Source of the DNA: Ruminococcus sp.
GTDB lineage: Bacteria > Bacillota > Clostridia > Oscillospirales > Ruminococcaceae
DNA: 64,000 nt
Reading direction: 5' to 3'
NCBI GenBank assembly: GCA_015066975.1
Contig: SVNI01000001.1
Coordinates: 152,225 to 216,224 of the forward strand
Shown: positions 57,399 through 64,000 of the stretch, piece after piece
Layout of the letters: each line of letters opens with the position of its first letter
How positions within the stretch are numbered: the stretch's first letter is position 1
Notes under the pieces: model-generated
Database searches by the model: none
The model's input: only the letters and a program-made list of their open reading frames with translations
What the model was told of the DNA's origin: nothing
Position numbers and translations under genes: made by a program

Positions 57399-58783
57399 TT
57401 GATTTTCTGCACCAGTCCGGAAATCAGATTCCCGGCATTTTTGACAGCGTTCTTGAAATCTTTTTCAATTTGGTTCTGCCGATTGATGCTATAGGGGTTA
57501 TTTTTGGAGAAATCTTCAAAAGGATTGGTATTATCGAGAGGTTCAATGCCGAATTCCTCGGCCATATCTTTGGAGCGGATTTTATCATCTGTCCATTCGC
57601 TGACGACTTCATAGATAAAGGACAAAATCGGAGGGCCTAAAATAAATCCTGGTACGCCGAAGATACTGCTTCCCAGCAAAACAGCCGTAATCGACCAGAA
57701 CGGGCGCAGTCCGATAGAACCGCCCACCATGCGAGGGTCAAGATAATTCGCATCAAACTGCTGGAGCACGACAATTGCGATTCCGTAGGGAATGACCATT
57801 TTAGGATTATCGAACAGAACGAGCACGGCTGTGATGACTCCACCCACGATAGGGCCGAAGAACGGCACGACATTTGTCACACCCACAACCACGGCAAGCA
57901 GTACCGGATACGGAAAATTAAACCATGGCAGAAAGTTCAGAAAAGTCAGCAGACCAAAGCAGATAAGCCCGATTATCAGGGAATCAATTATTTTTCCGCG
58001 GATGGCGGCACTGAATTTTTCATTGCCCTTGCCAATGGCACGGCGCATCTTAAAAGCTGAATCTTTCGAGAAAATGCTGTAGGTGATTTTTCTGACCTGA
58101 CGCTGTAATTTTTCTTTATCAATCGTGATATACATGGAAAGAATTAATCCGACAACGAGATTATAAACAACGGAGAAAACGCTTTTCCCGATAGTGTAGA
58201 AATAATTGATGATATTATTAAGCTGTGAAGTGACTTCGGAAGTAATCCACTGGTCAGCGGACTGAAAGGCTTTCAGTGCGATATTGTTCGCAAGAGCACC
58301 GGCAGAAGTATTATTATCGAACAGCTTTTTATTTCGCAGACTTTCGGAAAGACTTTCCATCTGAGAGGGGAGTGTTTTGATTAATCCGCTGATACTGTTG
58401 GAAATCTGCGGAACAATCAGCAAAAGGAGAGTTGCGATAATGACAATGGCAGAAATCACCATCAGGATGGCAGAGGCGACATGCAGTTTCTTGGCGGTTT
58501 TTTCTTTGTCTTTGCTTTGGGGAAGTTTCCATTCACGCAGATTCCGTTCCCAGAAACTGGCGATAGGTTCAAGAAGATAGGCGAGAATCAACCCCCAGAT
58601 AACGGGGCTGATGCCTTTCAGTACTTTGAGAAAGAAATCGGAAATATTTCCCAGATACTGAATCAGATAATAGAATAAGATTGCGGATGCGACAACCAGA
58701 AATGTCCAGATGAATTTGGAAAGCTGTTCCTGAAAAGGGGATTTTCCGGAAGATTCTTCCAATTCCTGTTCATTTTCGGACAT
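57386..58783 (-). CDS. AI-2E/PerM-family membrane transporter
   Basis: 465 aa with eight predicted membrane helices (FIWTFLVVASAILFYYLIQY; GLILSMYITIDKEKLQRQVR and others). The family block is VTNVVPFFGPIVGGVITAVL with PRMVGGSIGLRPFWSITAVL. Members export autoinducer-2-like molecules or act in sodium/proton exchange; sequence cannot separate these. The C-terminus is basic and soluble. It lies 33 bp after ppk on the same strand, and its stop lies in the right-hand repeat of the TA cassette. Confidence 0.9.
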   Translation of the reverse strand: MSENEQELEESSGKSPFQEQLSKFIWTFLVVASAILFYYLIQYLGNISDFFLKVLKGISPVIWGLILAYLLEPIASFWERNLREWKLPQSKDKEKTAKKLHVASAILMVISAIVIIATLLLLIVPQISNSISGLIKTLPSQMESLSESLRNKKLFDNNTSAGALANNIALKAFQSADQWITSEVTSQLNNIINYFYTIGKSVFSVVYNLVVGLILSMYITIDKEKLQRQVRKITYSIFSKDSAFKMRRAIGKGNEKFSAAIRGKIIDSLIIGLICFGLLTFLNFLPWFNFPYPVLLAVVVGVTNVVPFFGPIVGGVITAVLVLFDNPKMVIPYGIAIVVLQQFDANYLDPRMVGGSIGLRPFWSITAVLLGSSIFGVPGFILGPPILSFIYEVVSEWTDDKIRSKDMAEEFGIEPLDNTNPFEDFSKNNPYSINRQNQIEKDFKNAVKNAGNLISGLVQKINQKK

Positions 58784-58815
58784 AGAACCTCTCCTTTCTT
58801 GGCAGGATATGACAT

Positions 58816-60867
58816 TTAGGACTGTACGGCATTAGCAGAAGCGTTCTGGTATTGGATTTCCTGGGCGTTGACAGCAGTATTATCCAGGATGGGAGCGCAG
58901 TGCTTGAAAGAGCCGTCGGGCTGACCGATACGGGCTTTGACATTATCGGCAAGGCAGAGTTTTACAAGACTGACAGCCTGTTCCCGAAGGTTTTTATCTA
59001 AAAGCGGAGCAGCGACTTCAACTCTGTGGACAGTGTTTCTTGTCATGAAGTCGGCGGAGCTGATATAGACTTTTCTGCGCTGTTCCGTACCGGAAATATA
59101 GATTCTGCTGTGTTCAAGATAACGGCCTACAATGCTGACGATTCTGATATTATCGGTATATTCGGGGATGCCGGGTTTCAGACAGCAGATACCGCGGACA
59201 ACAAGTTCAATTTTTACGCCGGCCTGGGAAGCTTCGGCGAGCTTATCCATAATTTGCTTATCGCTGATGGAGTTTACCTTAGCGGCGAAATAGGCTTGTT
59301 CGCCGTTTCTGGCATGTTCAATTTCTTCGTCAATCATGGCAAGGATTCTGGGCTTGAGGCCTAAGGGGGCGACAAGGAGCTTTTTCGTCTGCTTGACAAG
59401 AGTATCGGTAGAGAGGGCGTCGAATACATGATGTGCATCTTCAGCGATTTCGGGATTGGCGGTCATCAGGGATAAATCTGTATAAATTCTGGAAGTTTTT
59501 TCGTTATAATTGCCTGTACCGATTTGTACGAAATTTTCCAGACCGTTTTCTGTTTTTCTGGTGATAAGCAGTAATTTCGAGTGAACTTTCATATTATGAG
59601 GGCCGTAGATGACAGTACATCCGGCATCAATGAGACGTTCTGCCCAGCGGATATTATTTTCTTCGTCGAATCTTGCACGGAGTTCGACAAGGACAAGGAC
59701 TTCTTTTCCGTTTTCGGCGGCCTGACAGAGTGATGCAATCACATGACTGTTGGAAGCAAGCCGATAAAGCGTAATCTTAATGGAAGACACATCCGGGTCA
59801 ATGGAAGCTTCGTCCAGCAGGCGCAGGAACGGCGAGATAGATTCATAAGGATAAGACAGCATAATATCATGTTTGGCAATCTGGGACATCATGCTGATTT
59901 TGGGAGAAATATCGGTTCTGTTCTGGGGTTTCTGAGGAGCGAACCGGAGTTCCGGCGCGGGATTGAATTCGCCAAGCTGATAGACAAAGGACAAATCCAG
60001 CGGTGTCTGTTCCAGAAATAACTGTTTCCGGGATAATTTCAGCTTTTTGAGCAGATATGCCATAGCTTCTTCATCAAGCATACTGTTCATCTGGAGGCGG
60101 ACAGCATCCTGTTTATTTCGCTTGCGAATTAAGTCTTTCATAGTATCCCGAAAATCAGTATCTTCATCCTGAGCAGAGCTTTCAAAACTGATAGAACCGC
60201 TTCTTGTCACGCGGATAATGGCAGCATCCAGAAATTTATCATTCTTGAAAATCTGGGGTGCAAAATGCAGAATCAAATCTTCCAGCAAAATAAATCTGCC
60301 GGATTTTCCCAGCCGGATGATTCTGTCAGAAGCCCCGGCCGGGATGATACCCATTTTCACGCCGGATTTAGAAGCCAGATGCACAGCAATATAAATCGCC
60401 TTGTTTTTCAGGAACGGGAACGGCTGACGCTTGTCCAGTACAATCGGGGAAAGAAGCATCTTCACTTCTCTTTTGAAATATTGTTCCAGAAAAATTTTTT
60501 CTTCCGGAGAAGCATCAGAAAAGGCAACATGCATGATACCGTATTCTTTGAGCTTTTCCATAGTATGATAATAGGCTCTGTCCTTACGGCCGAGCAGTGA
60601 CTGTATTTCTTTCAGCATGGCTTTTAACTGTTGTTTGGGAGTCATGCCAGAGCGTGAATCTTTTTTATGCTGTCCGGATTCTTCCTGCATTCTGTCAAGC
60701 ATTGTGCCGACGCGCACTTGTACAAATTCATCCAGATTGCTTTGATAGATTGCCGAAAAACTGAGCTGTTCGAGCAGAGGAACAGTTGCTTCTTCCGCTT
60801 CTTCAAGTACACGCTGATTAAACTGAATCCATGACAGTTCACGGTTCATGTAATAGGGTTTCGTCAT
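58816..60867 (-). CDS. ppk: Polyphosphate kinase 1
   Basis: Makes inorganic polyphosphate from ATP. 683 aa from ATG 60865-60867 (GGAGGTATATTT upstream); the longer frame begins within the promoter area. The N-terminal segment is YYMNRELSWIQFNQRVLEEA. The catalytic histidine is in KVHSKLLLI, with GTGNYNEKTSRIYTDLSLMT and the second phospholipase-D-like block SSADFMTRNTVHRVEVAAPL. Length and motifs are complete. It belongs to a minus-strand run with the AI-2E transporter and starts just downstream of the ior/ACT terminator. Confidence 0.96.
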   Translation of the reverse strand: MTKPYYMNRELSWIQFNQRVLEEAEEATVPLLEQLSFSAIYQSNLDEFVQVRVGTMLDRMQEESGQHKKDSRSGMTPKQQLKAMLKEIQSLLGRKDRAYYHTMEKLKEYGIMHVAFSDASPEEKIFLEQYFKREVKMLLSPIVLDKRQPFPFLKNKAIYIAVHLASKSGVKMGIIPAGASDRIIRLGKSGRFILLEDLILHFAPQIFKNDKFLDAAIIRVTRSGSISFESSAQDEDTDFRDTMKDLIRKRNKQDAVRLQMNSMLDEEAMAYLLKKLKLSRKQLFLEQTPLDLSFVYQLGEFNPAPELRFAPQKPQNRTDISPKISMMSQIAKHDIMLSYPYESISPFLRLLDEASIDPDVSSIKITLYRLASNSHVIASLCQAAENGKEVLVLVELRARFDEENNIRWAERLIDAGCTVIYGPHNMKVHSKLLLITRKTENGLENFVQIGTGNYNEKTSRIYTDLSLMTANPEIAEDAHHVFDALSTDTLVKQTKKLLVAPLGLKPRILAMIDEEIEHARNGEQAYFAAKVNSISDKQIMDKLAEASQAGVKIELVVRGICCLKPGIPEYTDNIRIVSIVGRYLEHSRIYISGTEQRRKVYISSADFMTRNTVHRVEVAAPLLDKNLREQAVSLVKLCLADNVKARIGQPDGSFKHCAPILDNTAVNAQEIQYQNASANAVQS

Positions 60868-60982
60868 AAGTAAATATACCTCCATTCTGAGTGTCAGATT
60901 AGTATTATTTTTATTATAGCACAAAATTTTCAGAAATGGAATAGTTTTTGCAGAGATTTTACTTAATTTTTTTATTTCTCTG

Positions 60983-61018
60983 ATAAAAAAAGCCCCTGTA
61001 CAAGAAGCACAGGGGCAG
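60983..61018 (-). terminator. Terminator of the ior-ACT operon
   Basis: Minus-strand hairpin GCCCCTGT/ACAGGGGC followed by T7. Confidence 0.9.
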
Positions 61019-61028
61019 GAAAGAGAGT

Positions 61029-61457
61029 TCAGACAACCGTCTGAAGGTCGGAAACCAGCTTGATGCCGGCTTTTGTCAGGATATCGGAAGCTTTTTTCTC
61101 GTCATCCACATGCATGACGATATAAGCATCTTTTCCGATGACGGTAATGCAGGCATACAGATAGTCGATATTGACATCTGCTTCTGCGAGCAGTTTCGTC
61201 ACGGCACTGAGTCCGCCGGGATGGTCATTCATTGCCACACAGAGCACTTTTGTGATAGTCGACATAAATCCTTTGGCTTTGAGTGCCTGCTGTGCCTTGT
61301 CACAGTCGCTGACAATCATCCGCACAATGCCGAAATCCTTGGTATCTGCCAGAGACATGGCACGGATATCAATTCCGGTTTCTTTAAGTTCCTCGGTCAC
61401 TTTCACAAGCTGGCCGGGTTTGTTCTCCATGAAGATAGAGAGCTGATTTGCAGTCAT
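61029..61457 (-). CDS. Double ACT-domain protein
   Basis: 142 aa with two ACT repeats (QLSIFMENKPGQLVKVTEEL at the start; CVAMNDHPGGLSAVTKLLAE in the second half). No catalytic domain. ACT pairs of this size bind amino acids and often sit with indolepyruvate oxidoreductase and phenylacetate-CoA ligase genes, as here after iorB. It may sense an aromatic amino acid. An AAAAGGAGGAATT ribosome site lies upstream. Confidence 0.9.
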   Translation of the reverse strand: MTANQLSIFMENKPGQLVKVTEELKETGIDIRAMSLADTKDFGIVRMIVSDCDKAQQALKAKGFMSTITKVLCVAMNDHPGGLSAVTKLLAEADVNIDYLYACITVIGKDAYIVMHVDDEKKASDILTKAGIKLVSDLQTVV

Positions 61458-61495
61458 GAGAATTCCTCCTTTTGCGTTGCATATAAAATTATCGC

Positions 61496-62074
61496 TTATG
61501 CTGAGAATTCATATCCCAGCTTGAATGCCTTTTTATTTAATTCTACGAACTTGGGCTTGACTGTCTGTTCCAGAGCTTCTATCCATTTGTCATAGTCGAT
61601 ATGGAAATGCTTTGCGAGCTGACCCATCAGAACGATATTGACAGCTTTGGATGAACCTGCTTCTTCGGCGAGGGTGAGTGCATCCATAGCTTCAATCTGA
61701 ACACCCTTTGCGGTGAGTTCGTCTAAGATATTTTCGGGATATTCTGCCGCACCTGTGATAACAGGCATAGGGTCAATTCTCTGTGTATTGGTGATGATGA
61801 CACCGCCCTTTTTCAGCAGATGGGCATATCTTGCGGCTTCGATTCTCTCGAATGAAATAATATAATCTGCTTCGCCGGACTGCACTACCGGAGAATATAC
61901 CTTATCGCCGTATCTGACATAAGTGATGACAGAACCGCCACGCTGACTCATGCCGTGAACTTCCGAAACTTTAATATCATAGCCTTCATTGACGAGCACT
62001 CTACCGAGCAGTTTGCTGGCAAGCAGTGAACCCTGTCCGCCGACTCCGGCAATGACAATGCCTTTTGTATTCAT
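61496..62074 (-). CDS. iorB: Indolepyruvate:ferredoxin oxidoreductase beta subunit
   Basis: 192 aa gamma-type subunit. The core GVGGQGSLLASKLLGRVL and the SQRGGSVITYVRYGDKVYSP block are characteristic. It pairs with IorA to interconvert aryl-pyruvates with aryl-acetyl-CoA using ferredoxin and CoA. It lies 21 bp after the C_GCAxxG_C_C gene and is followed by the ACT gene. An AGGAGGAAATG ribosome site precedes the ATG. Confidence 0.94.
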   Translation of the reverse strand: MNTKGIVIAGVGGQGSLLASKLLGRVLVNEGYDIKVSEVHGMSQRGGSVITYVRYGDKVYSPVVQSGEADYIISFERIEAARYAHLLKKGGVIITNTQRIDPMPVITGAAEYPENILDELTAKGVQIEAMDALTLAEEAGSSKAVNIVLMGQLAKHFHIDYDKWIEALEQTVKPKFVELNKKAFKLGYEFSA

Positions 62075-62095
62075 GAAACATTTCCTCCTGATTGA

Positions 62096-62479
62096 TTAGT
62101 TAAAAATATATTTTTCCGCCGATTCTACTGCATTTCTTACACAGTCATCACAGGAACAGAGGACTGTTCCCGTTTCGATGCCTTTCAGGTCTTTGCAGAT
62201 GGATGCACCGGATTTCTGCGTGAAATCCTGATGAATCTGTCTTGCCGTGCCGAGCACAGGTCTGCCCTGAAACTGTTTCAGGCCGAGGAGCATTTCTGCT
62301 GCACAGAGCGCACCGCATGTGCCCTCCATACAGCCCATGCCGCCGCCGAATGCCGCGCCCATTTGCCGGAGCACATCCGGCGAGATGTCCAGTTCATTGG
62401 CAAAAGCCATCAGAACCGCCTGACAGCAGTTATTTCCGTTATGCTTGTAAGCAACTGCTTTTTCTGTTCTGTCTGTCAT
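62096..62479 (-). CDS. C_GCAxxG_C_C family redox-type protein
   Basis: 127 aa with the family's cysteine pattern (NCCQAVLMAF; FGGGMGCMEGTCGALCAAEM; CSCDDCVRNAVES). Members are small proteins found next to redox enzymes in anaerobes and probably bind an Fe-S cluster or form redox disulfides. Here it stands between iorA and iorB, 5 bp after iorA and 21 bp before iorB, which ties it to that oxidoreductase. The role could be electron transfer or cluster assembly. Confidence 0.88.
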   Translation of the reverse strand: MTDRTEKAVAYKHNGNNCCQAVLMAFANELDISPDVLRQMGAAFGGGMGCMEGTCGALCAAEMLLGLKQFQGRPVLGTARQIHQDFTQKSGASICKDLKGIETGTVLCSCDDCVRNAVESAEKYIFN

Positions 62480-62484
62480 GATGT

Positions 62485-64000
62485 TTATTCTCCATCATGA
62501 ATCGCATCGAACGGACAAAGCTGTTCGCAGACACCGCATCCGACGCAGAGTGTGTTATCGATTCCAGCTTTTCCGTCAGCATCAATATGAACGGACGGAC
62601 AGCCGAGCTTCATACAGCGTTTACAGCTTCTGCACTTGTCTTTGTTGACAACAACAGGCTTTTTCGGCTTTACATATTTTAATAATACGCACGGACGGCG
62701 TGAAATAATCACAGAGGGTTCATTCACGGCTAATTCTTCTTTTACGGCTTTTTCGCATTCGTCAAGATTGTAAGGGTCAACAACTCTGACTCTTTGAATG
62801 CCGAGTGCATGGCAGAGAGCTTCCAAATCAATTTTAGTTGCCGGGTCGCCCTTGATGTTATATCCGGTTGTCGGATTCTGCTGATGGCCTGTCATGCCTG
62901 TGATGGAATTATCTAAAATAATAACAGTCGAATTCGAGCCGTTATAAGCAATATTGGCAAGCCCTGTCATGCCGGAATGCATAAACGTAGAATCGCCGAT
63001 AACTGCAACGGATTTATTTTCGGTTTCGCCGTTGGAGGCTTTGTTATAGCCGTGCAATCCGGAGATAGATGCACCCATGCACAAAGTGGAATCCAGAGCG
63101 CACAGCGGTGCGGCAGAACCCAGTGTATAACAGCCGATATCACCCAGAACTGTGATTTTATTCTTCGATAATACATAGAACATGCCACGGTGAGGACAGC
63201 CGGAACACATCACAGGCGGACGCATAGGAACAGCGGTATCAGCAGTCACGGTTTCCTTTGCTGGCAGGCCGAATGCGGCGGCAATGCTTTTCTGAGAGTA
63301 TTCGCCCAGAGGAGTGAACATTTCCTTGCCAATAACTTCAACACCGATATTCTTGCAGTGGCTTTCAATAATGCCGTCTAATTCTTCCACGACATAGAGC
63401 TTGTCTACTTTCTGTGCGAATGCCTTAATCTTCTGAACAGGAAGGGGATTTACCATGCCAAGCTTCAGAATGCTGACAGCATCCCCGAATACTTCCTTGA
63501 CATATTGATAACATGCGCCGGATGTGATAATACCAATTTGCGTGCCGCCGATTTCGATTCTGTTGATTTCGGCAGTTTCAGCGTATTCTGTGAGCTTTCT
63601 GGTGCGTTCTTCGACAACGGGATGACGCTTGATAGCATTTGCAGGTGCCATGATGTATTTTGCCGGATTTTTTTCATAAGCAGGACATTCCGGAACGACA
63701 CGTTCTTCAAATTCAACAACACTCTGTGCGTGTGCGATTCTGGTACACATGCGAAGCAGACAGGGAGTATCGAATTTTTCAGAAATCTCGAAAGCGAGCT
63801 TTGCGAATTCTTTACATTCAGCCGAATCAGCCGGTTCGAGCATGGGAACTTTTGCGCCGATAGCATAATGACGGGAATCCTGTTCGTTCTGAGAAGAATG
63901 CATTCCGGGGTCATCAGCGACACAGACAACCAGTCCGCCGGTCACACCTGTATAAGATAACGTGAATAACGGGTCAGCGGCAACGTTCAGGCCGACATGT
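62485..64000 (-). CDS. iorA: Indolepyruvate:ferredoxin oxidoreductase alpha subunit (N-terminus cut by window edge)
   Basis: About 505 C-terminal codons of a roughly 590-600 aa protein. The reading frame continues to the window edge (VGLNVAADPLFTLSYTGVTG). The thiamine-pyrophosphate binding region is GDSTFMHSGMTGLANIAYNG with a conserved VIILDNSITGMTGHQQNPTT. The C-terminal ferredoxin domain has two [4Fe-4S] sets (CRSCKRCMKLGCP and CVGCGVCEQLCP). With IorB it oxidises aryl-pyruvates or, in reverse, carboxylates aryl-acetyl-CoA. The start codon and promoter are outside the window. Confidence 0.96.
   Translation of the reverse strand, partial: HVGLNVAADPLFTLSYTGVTGGLVVCVADDPGMHSSQNEQDSRHYAIGAKVPMLEPADSAECKEFAKLAFEISEKFDTPCLLRMCTRIAHAQSVVEFEERVVPECPAYEKNPAKYIMAPANAIKRHPVVEERTRKLTEYAETAEINRIEIGGTQIGIITSGACYQYVKEVFGDAVSILKLGMVNPLPVQKIKAFAQKVDKLYVVEELDGIIESHCKNIGVEVIGKEMFTPLGEYSQKSIAAAFGLPAKETVTADTAVPMRPPVMCSGCPHRGMFYVLSKNKITVLGDIGCYTLGSAAPLCALDSTLCMGASISGLHGYNKASNGETENKSVAVIGDSTFMHSGMTGLANIAYNGSNSTVIILDNSITGMTGHQQNPTTGYNIKGDPATKIDLEALCHALGIQRVRVVDPYNLDECEKAVKEELAVNEPSVIISRRPCVLLKYVKPKKPVVVNKDKCRSCKRCMKLGCPSVHIDADGKAGIDNTLCVGCGVCEQLCPFDAIHDGE

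Overview
The window looks like chromosome of an anaerobic, low-to-mid-GC Gram-positive of the Ruminococcus type (Oscillospirales). The support is a secreted protein ending in a type I dockerin, clostridial gene orders (gdpP-rplI-dnaB; small SRP RNA before dnaX-ybaB-recR), ferredoxin-linked indolepyruvate oxidoreductase, and housekeeping sigma promoters that nearly all have a 17-bp spacer. The species cannot be fixed from the sequence alone. There is no prophage, IS element, rRNA or CRISPR array.

Layout. 1-8.3 kb (minus): dnaB (cut by the window edge), rplI, gdpP (c-di-AMP phosphodiesterase), rnjA behind a long structured leader, a nucleotidyltransferase/hexapeptide/phosphohexomutase fusion that has lost its catalytic signatures, and a small zinc-ribbon protein; then a twice-frameshifted gene remnant. 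9-11.3 kb: a secreted protein of six tandem repeats. 11.4-18.4 kb: ROK glucokinase, O-acetylhomoserine sulfhydrylase, tRNA-Pro(CGG), citrate synthase, and a pair encoding a zinc-ribbon protein and a sugar-binding-protein-like sensor fused to GGDEF. 18.5-25 kb: dockerin protein, recR, ybaB, dnaX, SRP RNA and an SCP2-like protein with a lysine-rich tail. 25.3-37.3 kb (plus): glycogen synthase, then a compact nine-gene surface-polysaccharide operon: ABC exporter with a Wzt-type sugar-recognition domain, a coiled-coil FkbM methyltransferase, a small coiled-coil protein, two GT4 enzymes, a GT-C-like membrane protein, a dolichol-phosphate-sugar-synthase-like GT2 and a flippase-like protein.

37.3-42.6 kb (minus): coaX, an XRE regulator, and an aroE-aroK-amidohydrolase-fumarate hydratase alpha run with two unknown small genes. 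42.8-50.6 kb (plus): phenylacetate-CoA ligase, a four-gene set resembling the Bacillus ydjG-ydjH-ydjI membrane-stress genes, and an SsuABC/TauABC-type ABC transporter whose lipoprotein carries a cysteine-rich N-terminus. 50.8-57.4 kb is accessory: GNAT, a truncated PIN toxin with antitoxin, an orphan membrane protein, a second phenylacetate-CoA ligase, lysC, an AT-rich regulator/membrane-protein pair with three operator-like repeats, and a Doc-type toxin-antitoxin cassette bracketed by 44-bp direct repeats. 57.4-64 kb (minus): AI-2E-type exporter, polyphosphate kinase, an ACT-domain protein, and iorB, a C_GCAxxG_C_C protein and iorA (cut by the edge).

How it may fit together. Two aryl-CoA ligases plus IorAB could make aromatic amino acids from phenylacetate or indoleacetate by reductive carboxylation, a route known in rumen anaerobes, alongside shikimate genes. 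The promoters of the second ligase and of the cysteine-rich ABC transporter are near copies of each other well beyond -35/-10, suggesting shared control. The polysaccharide operon has the parts of an ABC-dependent O-antigen-like pathway with a possible coiled-coil length-setting methyltransferase, plus parts for decoration outside the membrane. Each of these is inference from gene content and sequence pattern.
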